This document shows, one piece after another, positions 7,650 through 16,003 of a DNA stretch of 51,010 bases. This DNA comes from Sideroxydans sp. (GTDB taxonomy: Bacteria; Pseudomonadota; Gammaproteobacteria; Burkholderiales; Gallionellaceae): the NCBI GenBank assembly GCA_027310665.1, contig DAIDAJ010000007.1, forward strand, positions 1 through 51,010, written 5' to 3'. Within the stretch, counting starts at the first letter, position 1, and the number at the start of each line of letters is the position of its first letter. The translations under genes were made by a program, and so were the position numbers. A model generated the notes under the pieces. That model searched no databases, was not told the origin of the DNA, and saw nothing but the letters and a program-made list of their open reading frames with translations.

Positions 7650-10166
7650 ATGAAGAAATCATTTTGGAAAACGGACTGGTTCGCCGCTGTGCTGATCGCA
7701 TTGGTGTTTCTGTTCGGTGCCAATAGTGATTTGATACAGAGTCTGGAGCGTAAAGCCTATGACTGGGGCGTGCTGGCTTCTTCCCGGATGCCCAGCGACA
7801 AGATCGCGGTCATCGCCATCGATGACCAGAGCATCGCCAATCTTGGGCGCTGGCCTTGGCCGCGAGCGATCCAGGGCAAGATGCTGGACATCCTGGCTTC
7901 GGGACATGCCAAGGTAGTTGGAAATACCGCGTTTTTCTTCGAACCGCAGGTCGATGCGGGCTTGGACTACATCAACAAGATCGGCGCCCTCCTTGCCGAT
8001 TCTTCCCTGAAACGCAGCAACCCCCCGGAATGGGCGCAGCTGGACGCATTGATGCAGGATGCCCAGGATCATCTGGACAATGACAAAAAATTGGCAGAAA
8101 GCATGATCAAGGCCAACAATGTGCTGTTGGGCATGTATTTCGAATTGGGCGAGCCGCAAGGTAAACCGGATGGCGCGCTTCCAGACTATGTCCTCAAGAA
8201 CAATCTGACCAATGTGGTGGGTGGCGAAGAATCGGCACTGCCTATCCCCGCACTGGGTGCGCAGTTCCCTATTCCCTCCATCGGCTCGACCGCTCTCGCC
8301 ATCGGCCACCTCAATGCGACGCCGGATGCGGATGGTGGTGTACGCACCGAGCCGCTGGTGATCGGCTATTTTGACCAATATTATCCCTCGCTGTCGCTGA
8401 TGCTGGCGGCGAAGAGTCTGAATCTCGATCCGAAAGATATAAAAGTCACTTTAGGACAGGGCGTCAAGGTGGGTAACCTGAACATTGCGACCGACCCATC
8501 CTTGCGCATGCACACTTTTTTCTATGGCGACCGGGATGGAAAACCGGCGTTCCAGGTCGACTCCTTTTACGATGTGCTGAGCGGCAAGATACCCCCGGAG
8601 AAATACCGCGACAAGGTTGTGCTGATCGGTGCTACCGCGGCCGGGGTGGGCGCATCGCAAGTGACGCCGATCTCTGCCGGAACGTCGCCCGTGCTGACGC
8701 TGGCGCATTCGGTCTCCAGTATCCTCAAGCAGGACTTCTTCGTTACGCCGAGATGGGCATTCTGGGCTCAGGGTGCTGTATTCATTGCGGTTTCACTGTA
8801 CCTGATTCTGCTGATGCCGCGCCTGAGTGCCGGATTGGCCGCGGCTATCACGGGCAGCCTGTTCGTATTGTTGCTGGCGGTCCATTTCATCCTGATGACG
8901 ACCCAGGCGATGTGGCTGCAGTTGATGTTGCCCGCAGCACTGTTGCTGGTCGGCCACCTGCTGCTCACGACGAAACGTTTCCTGATGACGGAAAAGAGCA
9001 AGCTCAAATCCGATGCCGATTCCGCAGAGAGCAATCGCATGCTGGGCCTGGCGTTCCAGGGGCAGGGTCAGCTTGACATGGCCTTCGACAAGTTCCGCAA
9101 AGTGCCGCTGGATGACAGCTTGATGGATGTGTTGTACAACCTCGGACTGGATTTCGAGCGTAAGCGCCAGTTCAACAAGGCCGAATCCGTCTTCAAGTAC
9201 ATGGCGGATCACAATCCAAAGTTCCGCGATCTGGAAGCGCGAACCGCGCAATCCAGGGCAATGGCAGAGACAATCGTACTCGGCGGCTCCGGCGGCCGAA
9301 GCAACGACAGCACGATGAAATTGGACCGGCCCGGACTGGCAAAGCCCATGCTGGGGCGCTACGAGATCGAGAAGGAACTGGGCAAGGGAGCGATGGGCGT
9401 GGTCTATCTGGGCAAGGACCCCAAGATCAGCCGCATTGTGGCGATCAAAACCATGGCGCTGGCGCAGGAGTTCGAGGCGGATGAGCTGGAAGATGTCAAG
9501 GCCCGCTTCTTCCGTGAAGCCGAAACGGCCGGGCGCCTGAACCACCCCAATATCGTCACGATGTACGACGCGGGCGAAGAACACGATCTGGCGTATATCG
9601 CGATGGAGTTCCTGAAAGGCAAGGACCTGGTGATGTATACCAGACAGCCGGATTTGCTGCCGCTGCCCAAGGTATTGAGCATCATCGCGCGCGTGGCGGA
9701 CGCCTTGGGGTATGCGCATGGCTTGAACGTGGTGCACCGCGACATCAAGCCTGCCAACATCATGTATGACCCGGAATCCGACACGGTGAAAGTCACCGAC
9801 TTCGGTATTGCGCGTATCACGGATTCCTCCAAAACCAAGACCGGCATGGTGTTGGGCACGCCCTCCTACATGTCGCCCGAGCAATTGTCGGGTGTCAAGA
9901 TCGAGGGGCGTTCGGACTTGTTCTCACTGGGCGTAAGCTTGTACCAACTTGCGTGTGGTAAGCTGCCGTTCGCTGGCGATTCCATGGCGCAGCTGATGTT
10001 CCGGATCGCGAACGAGCCGCATCTGGACATCCTGAGCGTCAAGCCCGACGTGCCGGAATGCGTGGTGGCCATCATAAACAAGGCGCTGGCCAAGAAGGTC
10101 GAAGACCGATTTGAGAACGGTTACGCGATGGCGGAAGCGATACGGCAGTGTGCGGCCAGCCTGTAA
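7650..10166 (+). CDS. CHASE2-domain transmembrane serine/threonine protein kinase
   Basis: The protein has 838 residues. After an N-terminal membrane anchor (about 8-28) comes a CHASE2 extracytoplasmic sensor (IAVIAIDDQSIANLGRWPWP onward, to about 360). Three closely spaced membrane helices follow (about 375-450), then a TPR-like helical stretch (MLGLAFQGQGQLDMAFDKF, YNLGLDFERKRQFNKAESVF). The C-terminal Hanks-type kinase starts near 571. It is complete: glycine loop LGKGAMGVVYLG, VAIK lysine, catalytic HRDIKPANI, DFGIAR, and SPEQLSG in the activation segment. It should phosphorylate cytoplasmic Ser/Thr targets in response to a periplasmic cue. Genes for a PP2C phosphatase and an FHA protein follow, the usual partners. 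ATG 7650 is preferred over the in-frame GTG 7614 because AGGGCG precedes it and it opens with MKKSFWK plus a membrane helix. Confidence 0.95.
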   Translation: MKKSFWKTDWFAAVLIALVFLFGANSDLIQSLERKAYDWGVLASSRMPSDKIAVIAIDDQSIANLGRWPWPRAIQGKMLDILASGHAKVVGNTAFFFEPQVDAGLDYINKIGALLADSSLKRSNPPEWAQLDALMQDAQDHLDNDKKLAESMIKANNVLLGMYFELGEPQGKPDGALPDYVLKNNLTNVVGGEESALPIPALGAQFPIPSIGSTALAIGHLNATPDADGGVRTEPLVIGYFDQYYPSLSLMLAAKSLNLDPKDIKVTLGQGVKVGNLNIATDPSLRMHTFFYGDRDGKPAFQVDSFYDVLSGKIPPEKYRDKVVLIGATAAGVGASQVTPISAGTSPVLTLAHSVSSILKQDFFVTPRWAFWAQGAVFIAVSLYLILLMPRLSAGLAAAITGSLFVLLLAVHFILMTTQAMWLQLMLPAALLLVGHLLLTTKRFLMTEKSKLKSDADSAESNRMLGLAFQGQGQLDMAFDKFRKVPLDDSLMDVLYNLGLDFERKRQFNKAESVFKYMADHNPKFRDLEARTAQSRAMAETIVLGGSGGRSNDSTMKLDRPGLAKPMLGRYEIEKELGKGAMGVVYLGKDPKISRIVAIKTMALAQEFEADELEDVKARFFREAETAGRLNHPNIVTMYDAGEEHDLAYIAMEFLKGKDLVMYTRQPDLLPLPKVLSIIARVADALGYAHGLNVVHRDIKPANIMYDPESDTVKVTDFGIARITDSSKTKTGMVLGTPSYMSPEQLSGVKIEGRSDLFSLGVSLYQLACGKLPFAGDSMAQLMFRIANEPHLDILSVKPDVPECVVAIINKALAKKVEDRFENGYAMAEAIRQCAASL

Positions 10167-10210
10167 TCGGGGTATGGGCGATAAAGTAAAGAAGTTTTCA
10201 GGGGTGGTAC

Positions 10211-11035
10211 GTGGATATACATGATGCGCTTGAGATAGTCAGCAAGACTGACCCCGGAATGGTCCGTTCGCATAATGAGGACAGCGTCACTTACGATGCG
10301 GACATCGGATTGGTGGTGCTGGCGGACGGCATGGGCGGATATAATGCCGGCGAGGTGGCAAGCGGGATCGCCGTTTCGGTGCTGTCCACCGAAGTGCGGC
10401 ACAGTCTGCAGGATGCGCGCCCGGAAGACTTGGGCGGAGCCGGGGAAGAACTGGGCGTGGCTTTGCTGCGCGACAACGTGAGGAAGGCCAATCTGTCCAT
10501 CTTCCGTGCTGCCCAGAGCCAGCCGCAATATGCCGGGATGGGCACGACCATCGTCTCTGCGCTGTTCTACGACGATCGGGTGGCCGTGGTACATGTCGGC
10601 GATTCACGGATGTATCGTTTGCGCGGAGAGGTACTCGAGTGTGTCACGCGCGATCATTCGCTGTTGCAGGAGCAGATCGACAGCGGGATGATCAGCAAGG
10701 AAGATGCGCGCTTGTCCAAGAACAAGAATCTGGTGACCCGCGCGGTCGGGATCGATGCCGACGTGGAGCCCGAACTGCATGTGCATGACGTTGAAGTCGG
10801 CGACATATATTTGTTGTGCTCCGACGGCCTGAACGATATGGTCGAGGACGGGGATATCGGGACGACGGTGCAGATGCTGCAGAACAATTTGCCCTTGGCG
10901 GCAACCCAGCTGATACAACTGGCCAACGACAATGGCGGACGCGACAACGTGTCGGTCATTCTGGTCAAGGTAAAGGGGCATTATTCCGCTCCGCGCGGGT
11001 GGTGGCAGAAGTTGTATTCATGGTTCGGAAATTGA
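10211..11035 (+). CDS. PP2C-family serine/threonine protein phosphatase
   Basis: This 274-residue soluble phosphatase carries the PPM/PP2C motifs that bind the two-metal centre: SHNEDS, VVLADGMGGYNAGEVAS, GMGTTIV, HVGDSRMYRLR, CSDGLND and GRDNVSVILVK. It is close to bacterial Stp1/PrpC proteins that reverse Hanks-kinase phosphorylation. It begins with GTG 10211 behind an AGGGGTGG ribosome-binding site, 44 bases after the kinase. Kinase, phosphatase and the next FHA gene form a standard phospho-switch. All metal-binding aspartates I can place are present, so it should be active. Confidence 0.95.
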   Translation: MDIHDALEIVSKTDPGMVRSHNEDSVTYDADIGLVVLADGMGGYNAGEVASGIAVSVLSTEVRHSLQDARPEDLGGAGEELGVALLRDNVRKANLSIFRAAQSQPQYAGMGTTIVSALFYDDRVAVVHVGDSRMYRLRGEVLECVTRDHSLLQEQIDSGMISKEDARLSKNKNLVTRAVGIDADVEPELHVHDVEVGDIYLLCSDGLNDMVEDGDIGTTVQMLQNNLPLAATQLIQLANDNGGRDNVSVILVKVKGHYSAPRGWWQKLYSWFGN

Positions 11036-11067
11036 GATAGCAAGAATTAACTACGGGGATTGATGAT

Positions 11068-11808
11068 ATGCCGGCTAAATTGATACTCAGCATGGACGGG
11101 GCGGTGCTGAAGGAATATCCGCTGAACAAGGAACGCACTACGATAGGGCGTAAGCCGCACAACGATATCGTGATCGACAACCTTGCGGTGAGCAGCGATC
11201 ATGCGGCCATCGTTACCATCCTGAACGATTCTTTCCTGGAAGACCTGGACAGTACGAACGGGTTGGCCGTCAACGGCACGCCGACAAAAAAGCACTTTCT
11301 CCAGAACAACGACGTGATCGAGATCGGCAAGTACAAACTGAAATACCTGAACGATCAGCCCACGCAAACCTCGGCCGCGGATTTCGAGAAGACCATGGTA
11401 TTGCGCGCTCCTGTGAAGATGCCCCCGAAAGAGGGATTCTCGAGATCGCCGCTGGATGTCACGCTGACGCGCAAATCGGAAGCCACGGCGCAGTTCAATG
11501 CAACAAACAGCGGCATGGCGGCCGAAGCATCGGGCGGGCAGCCTCCCGCGGCGGTGGTGCAGATATTGAACGGCCCCAATGCCGGCAAAGAACTGGAACT
11601 GGTCAAGAACCTGACGACGCTGGGCAAGCCCGGAGTGCAAGTGGCGGTGCTGGCGCGCCGTCCGCACGGCTTTTTCATTACCCATGTGGAAGGCGGCAGC
11701 TTCCCCACTGTGAACGGGTCGTCTATCGGTGAGCAGCCTCACCAGCTCAGAGACCATGACCTTATCGAACTGGCCGGCGTAAAGATGGAGTTCTATTTCA
11801 AGACCTGA
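11068..11808 (+). CDS. double FHA-domain phosphopeptide-binding protein
   Basis: The 246 residues contain two FHA-like folds. The N-terminal one (about 5-95) has the phosphothreonine-binding signature: TTIGRKPHNDIVIDNLAVSS, DLDSTNGLAVNG and NNDVIEIGKYKLKY. The C-terminal one (about 160-245) keeps the strand pattern and the closing VNG...L.DHDLIELAG, but its binding residues are changed (TLGKPGVQVAVLARRPHG), so it may be a structural or degenerate FHA. A threonine-rich linker lies between them. The protein probably docks on the phosphorylated kinase or a shared target. It starts 32 bases after the phosphatase gene and is followed 55 bases later by the adenylate cyclase. Confidence 0.9.
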   Translation: MPAKLILSMDGAVLKEYPLNKERTTIGRKPHNDIVIDNLAVSSDHAAIVTILNDSFLEDLDSTNGLAVNGTPTKKHFLQNNDVIEIGKYKLKYLNDQPTQTSAADFEKTMVLRAPVKMPPKEGFSRSPLDVTLTRKSEATAQFNATNSGMAAEASGGQPPAAVVQILNGPNAGKELELVKNLTTLGKPGVQVAVLARRPHGFFITHVEGGSFPTVNGSSIGEQPHQLRDHDLIELAGVKMEFYFKT

Positions 11809-11863
11809 TTACCCCAGTGATCAGTCAACGCGCAATCCGGTGGGGGGAAGGTCGGGTGGGCAA

Positions 11864-14095
11864 GTGAAGAAGCATGCGCTTCTTGTTGCGCTCGGTCTTT
11901 CGCTAGTACTCCTGTTTGTGGGCGATGCCGCCGGATTTTATCGTCTGGGTTTCGTCCAGTTCATCGATGCCAAACTTTACGATTACCGTTTGCGGTTGAC
12001 CTTGCCCGGCAAGGGAGATGATCGCATCGTCATTCTCGACATCGACGAGAAGAGCCTGAAAGAAGAAGGGCGCTGGCCTTGGGGGCGGGACAAGCTGGCG
12101 GTGCTGATGGACGAATTGTTCGAGCATTACGGTGCTGCGGTGGTCGGCTTCGATGTGGTGTTCGCCGAAAGGGACAACAGTTCCGGCCTGAGAGTGTTAC
12201 AGGAACTGGGGAAGAATCAGTTCAAGAACGTTGCGCAGTTCCAGTCGGTGCTGACCCGGATCACCCCCCGTCTCGAATACGACAAACTCTTCGCCGACAA
12301 GATCGGGCAGCGAAACGTGGTGCTGGGGTACTACTTCAGCAACAGCGAGCGCGGTTCCGGCAAGAGCATTTCCGGCGTCCTGCCGGAGCCGGTTTTTCCC
12401 GCGGGAACTTTCAGGGGGCGCCCGATCTTGTTCATGCGCTGGGACAGCTATGGGGGGAATCTGCCTGAATTGCAGCGCAGCGCGGAATCGGCCGGGCACT
12501 TCAATCCCGTGGTCGATTTCGACGGGGTAGTGCGCCGCGTGCCGATGATCGTCGAATACGATGGGGCGTATTACGAGTCCCTGGCGCTTGCCGTCGTGCG
12601 CGCCGCCCTAGGTATGCCCAAGTTATCGCCGGGGTACGCAACCGGAAAAGACAAGAACTACGGCGGACTGGAATGGCTGACGCTGGAGTCGCCGCAGGGG
12701 AATCTGCGCATTCCGGTCGATGCGGAGGTCAGTACACTGGTGCCTTACCGCGGTGCGCGCGGCACCTTTCGTTACATATCGGTGGCGGATGTGCTGCATG
12801 AGCGCGTTCAGACGGCAGATATGAAAGGCAGGATCATACTGGTGGGAACTTCGGCGCCTGGGTTGATGGATATACGTGCCACGCCGGTCGGCGAGGTCTA
12901 TCCCGGGGTGGAGATCCATGCCAGCATGATCAGCGGCATCCTCAATCAGGACATCAAGCAGAACCCGCCCTACGTGCCGGGGGCGAACGTGCTGATGTTG
13001 CTCATCGCAGGCGTTGCATTGGCCATTCTCCTGCCCCTGCTGAGTCCGGCCCATGGAACGTTGCTTTCGGCAGGCGTGCTGCTGGTTGAAGTCGTCGTCA
13101 ACGGCTCGCTGTGGGGATATGGCAATATTGCCCTGCCATTGGCGGGCGGGCTGATCATGGTCTTTGCATTGTTCGCGCTGAACATGACCTATGGCTACTT
13201 TACGACGGAGCGTACCAAGCGCCAGATCACCGGCTTGTTCGGCCAGTATGTGCCGAGCGAAGTGGTCGACGAGATGAGCAGGAATCCGGAGCGAGTCTCG
13301 ATGGAAGGCGAAAGCCGCGAAATGACCGTCCTGTTCTCCGATGTGCGCGGCTTCACCACGATCTCGGAAGGGCTCGAACCCAAGGACTTGTCCCTGTTGA
13401 TGAACGAGTTTCTGACCCCTCTCTCTCGTGTGATCTACCGCCATCGCGGCACAATTGATAAATACATGGGCGACTGTATCATGGCATTCTGGGGGGCGCC
13501 GCTGCCGGACACGCGACACGCTTATCATGCCGTGCTGGCCGGGCTGGAGATGCAGAGGGCCTTGAGCGGCCTGCAGCCGCATTTCAGGGAGCGCGGCTGG
13601 CCGAAGATTGCCATCGGCGTCGGCATCAATACCGGACGGGTGAGCGTCGGCAACATGGGCTCCGAAGTGCGCATGGCTTATACGGTGATGGGTGATGCGG
13701 TCAATCTGGCGGCGCGTCTGGAAGGTATTACCAAGGAGTATGGAGTCGGTGTGCTGGTGGGAGAGGTGACCAAGGAAGAGGCCCCGGAATTTGTCTATCG
13801 CGAACTTGATCTGGTACGCGTCAAAGGAAAAGACAAACCGGTGGCAGTCTACGAACCAATCGGCCCGGTCGGAGAAGTCGAATCCTCCGTGCTTGAAGAA
13901 ATCCGGCTGTTCCAGCAGGCGCTGAGGTTTTATCGCAGGCAGGAGTGGGACAAGGCGGAGCTGCAACTGTACGGCCTGTCGAAGATCGCTCCGCAGGAAA
14001 AATTATATGAAATGTACGGCGAGCGCGTCGCCTACTACCGCAACAATCCGCCGGGCGAAAACTGGGATGGCGTGTTTGTCTTCAATACGAAATGA
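11864..14095 (+). CDS. CHASE2-domain class III adenylate cyclase
   Basis: The protein (743 residues) has a membrane anchor (about 4-24), a CHASE2 sensor (IVILDIDEKSLKEEGRWPWG onward, to about 360), three membrane helices (about 370-445) and a class III nucleotide cyclase domain starting near 485. Metal-binding aspartates are seen in LFSDVRGFTT and YMGDCIMAFWGAP. The Lys of IDKYMGD and the MGDAVNLAARLEG segment favour ATP over GTP, so it should make cAMP. A short helical tail (about 665-743) follows. I use GTG 11864, which opens with VKKHALL after GGGTGGG; another in-frame GTG at 11840 lacks a ribosome-binding site. Its sensor and membrane plan mirror the kinase upstream. Its stop overlaps the next gene by ATGA, a sign of translational coupling. 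Confidence 0.93.
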   Translation: MKKHALLVALGLSLVLLFVGDAAGFYRLGFVQFIDAKLYDYRLRLTLPGKGDDRIVILDIDEKSLKEEGRWPWGRDKLAVLMDELFEHYGAAVVGFDVVFAERDNSSGLRVLQELGKNQFKNVAQFQSVLTRITPRLEYDKLFADKIGQRNVVLGYYFSNSERGSGKSISGVLPEPVFPAGTFRGRPILFMRWDSYGGNLPELQRSAESAGHFNPVVDFDGVVRRVPMIVEYDGAYYESLALAVVRAALGMPKLSPGYATGKDKNYGGLEWLTLESPQGNLRIPVDAEVSTLVPYRGARGTFRYISVADVLHERVQTADMKGRIILVGTSAPGLMDIRATPVGEVYPGVEIHASMISGILNQDIKQNPPYVPGANVLMLLIAGVALAILLPLLSPAHGTLLSAGVLLVEVVVNGSLWGYGNIALPLAGGLIMVFALFALNMTYGYFTTERTKRQITGLFGQYVPSEVVDEMSRNPERVSMEGESREMTVLFSDVRGFTTISEGLEPKDLSLLMNEFLTPLSRVIYRHRGTIDKYMGDCIMAFWGAPLPDTRHAYHAVLAGLEMQRALSGLQPHFRERGWPKIAIGVGINTGRVSVGNMGSEVRMAYTVMGDAVNLAARLEGITKEYGVGVLVGEVTKEEAPEFVYRELDLVRVKGKDKPVAVYEPIGPVGEVESSVLEEIRLFQQALRFYRRQEWDKAELQLYGLSKIAPQEKLYEMYGERVAYYRNNPPGENWDGVFVFNTK

Positions 14096-14880
14096 GCGAA
14101 TCGGGAACGCTGACGATGAAACTGAGAATATTGGGATGCAGCGGAGGTATCGGGGGCAATTTGCGCACCACCTCAATGCTGCTCGATCACGATGTGCTGA
14201 TCGATGCCGGAACCGGTGTCGGCGATCTGAGCTTGGCCGAGATGAGCGTGATCGACCACGTCTTTGTGACCCATTCGCATCTCGATCACATCGCCTGCCT
14301 GCCGCTGCTCATCGACAGCGTGGGATTCATGCGCGACCAGCCTTTGGTCATTCATGCGACCGACGAGACATTGAACATCCTCAAGCAGCATGTATTCAAT
14401 TGGGAGATATGGCCGGATTTCAGTGAAATACCCAGCCTGCACCAGCCAATACTGCGTTATGAGCAGATCGTGCTGGGCGAGACGGTGGACATCGGCGGTC
14501 GCAAGATTACGCCTCTGCCGGCGAACCACGTGGTTCCGGCAGTCGCCTTCCGGATTGACAGCGGCAGGCAGAGCCTGGTGTTCAGCGGAGACACGACAAC
14601 ATGCGATGCCTTGTGGGAGGCAGTCAATCGCATTCCGAACCTCGAATACCTGATAGTCGAAACGGCCTTTTCGAACGCGGAAAGGGATCTTGCCGTTATC
14701 TCCAAGCACCTCTGCCCTTCATTGCTGGCGGAAGAACTGGCCAAGCTCAGGCTCGATCCCAAGATATACATCACTCACCTGAAACCCGGCGAGATCGAGC
14801 TGACGATGCAGGAAATCAGCGAGTGCGTGCAGAAATTTGTGCCGAAGATGCTGCAAAACGGACAGGTATTCGAATTTTAG
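14092..14880 (+). CDS. metallo-beta-lactamase-fold cyclic-nucleotide phosphodiesterase (class II-like)
   Basis: The 262-residue cytoplasmic protein has a metallo-beta-lactamase fold with metal ligands in FVTHSHLDHIACLPLLIDS, plus later candidates LPANHVVP, VFSGDTTTCDALW and YITHLKPGE. The HSHLDH segment followed by a hydrophobic stretch and DS resembles the PDE1/CpdP signature of class II cyclic-nucleotide phosphodiesterases. That fits its position, overlapping the adenylate cyclase by four bases, and suggests it hydrolyses cAMP made by its neighbour. ATG 14092 is used because of the overlap; ATG 14116 (MKLRILGCSGG) has a better upstream GGGAA and is a real alternative. Other MBL hydrolases cannot be excluded by eye. 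Confidence 0.82.
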   Translation: MSESGTLTMKLRILGCSGGIGGNLRTTSMLLDHDVLIDAGTGVGDLSLAEMSVIDHVFVTHSHLDHIACLPLLIDSVGFMRDQPLVIHATDETLNILKQHVFNWEIWPDFSEIPSLHQPILRYEQIVLGETVDIGGRKITPLPANHVVPAVAFRIDSGRQSLVFSGDTTTCDALWEAVNRIPNLEYLIVETAFSNAERDLAVISKHLCPSLLAEELAKLRLDPKIYITHLKPGEIELTMQEISECVQKFVPKMLQNGQVFEF

Positions 14881-14900
14881 GATCGGACGAAGACGACATT

Positions 14901-15977
14901 ATGCAGGATATCCTGGACATCAGAGTGCTCGCAGCGCTGGAACCGATCTCGTCGTTCAGCCCGGCGCGCCTGCGCGAACTGCTTGACTACTGTCATGTGG
15001 AAAGCGTGGCACAGGACAGCGACCCGTTCAGGGATCATCCGCCCGCGGGGCAGTCGGTCTATCTGTTGCGCGGCGAGCTGGAAGTGGTGTACGAGGATGA
15101 CAATCGCGTGCTGATCCGGTCCGGTTCTGAATGGGCGCGCCATCCCATAGGCAAGCGCCAGCCGGCTATCCGCTCGGCGCAAGCCTTGAGCGACGTGCAG
15201 CTGTTGCGCGTCGACGACGAGCTGCTGGACCGCATGGTGACATGGGATCAGTTCGCCTATCATGACGACGTGAGGCCGACGGCACTGAAGGAAGGCTCTG
15301 AGTCGGCGCTGAAAAGACTGCTGAATTCCGGCATGTTCAGCGCGGAGAACCTGAGCAACAGTCCGTTTGCGCATCTGCCGTCGGCCAATATCGGTAAACT
15401 GCTCAACTGCATCGAGGCTATCGCGGTATGGGACAAGGATGTCATCATCCGCGAGGGCGATGACGGGGATTATTATTACCTGATCGAAAGCGGGCGTGCG
15501 CAAGTCACGCGCCTGGTCGGCGGGGCGAATCTGGTATTGGCCGAACTCAAGGCGGGCGACGTCTTTGGGGAGGAGGCGCTGGTCTCAGAGTCCAAGCGCA
15601 ACGCCACAGTGACGATGAAGAGTAACGGTGTGCTGTTGCGCCTGAAGAAGCAGGATTTCCTGAAATTGATGCAGGAGCCCTTGCTGCATCGCATCAACTA
15701 CGAGGATGCCAGGAATAAAGTCGCCCAGGGGGCGATCTGGCTGGATGTTCGCCATCCGCCTGAATACCGGCACGACAAGTTGCCGGGAGCGATCAATGTT
15801 CCGCTCAATGACATCCGCAACGCGATCGGGGTGCTCGGCAAGGCAACGACGTATATCGCGTATTGCCAGAGCGGACGACGCAGCGCAGCTGCTGCATTCA
15901 TTCTGGCCCAGGCGGGATATGACGTGTATGTATTGGAGAACGGTTTGTGGTCTGTGCCGAAGGCACAGCAACAATAG
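14901..15977 (+). CDS. tandem cyclic-nucleotide-binding domain protein with C-terminal rhodanese domain
   Basis: The 358 residues show three parts. Residues about 15-120 look like a degenerate cNMP-binding barrel (SVYLLRGELEVVYEDDNRVL). Residues about 150-260 are a good cNMP-binding domain: VIIREGDDGDYYYLIESGRA and a phosphate-binding cassette DVFGEEALVSESKRNATVT, where the conserved Arg of CRP-like cassettes is at KRNATV. Residues about 270-350 are a rhodanese domain with the active-site loop YCQSGRRSAAA and WLDVRHPPEYRH. It has no DNA-binding domain, so it is not a CRP regulator. It sits 20 bases after the phosphodiesterase and is the likely cAMP reader of the cluster. The sulfur-transfer or phosphatase-like role of the rhodanese part is unknown. 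Confidence 0.9.
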   Translation: MQDILDIRVLAALEPISSFSPARLRELLDYCHVESVAQDSDPFRDHPPAGQSVYLLRGELEVVYEDDNRVLIRSGSEWARHPIGKRQPAIRSAQALSDVQLLRVDDELLDRMVTWDQFAYHDDVRPTALKEGSESALKRLLNSGMFSAENLSNSPFAHLPSANIGKLLNCIEAIAVWDKDVIIREGDDGDYYYLIESGRAQVTRLVGGANLVLAELKAGDVFGEEALVSESKRNATVTMKSNGVLLRLKKQDFLKLMQEPLLHRINYEDARNKVAQGAIWLDVRHPPEYRHDKLPGAINVPLNDIRNAIGVLGKATTYIAYCQSGRRSAAAAFILAQAGYDVYVLENGLWSVPKAQQQ

Positions 15978-16003
15978 CAGTCGCAAGGTTGAGGAGAAAT
16001 AGA

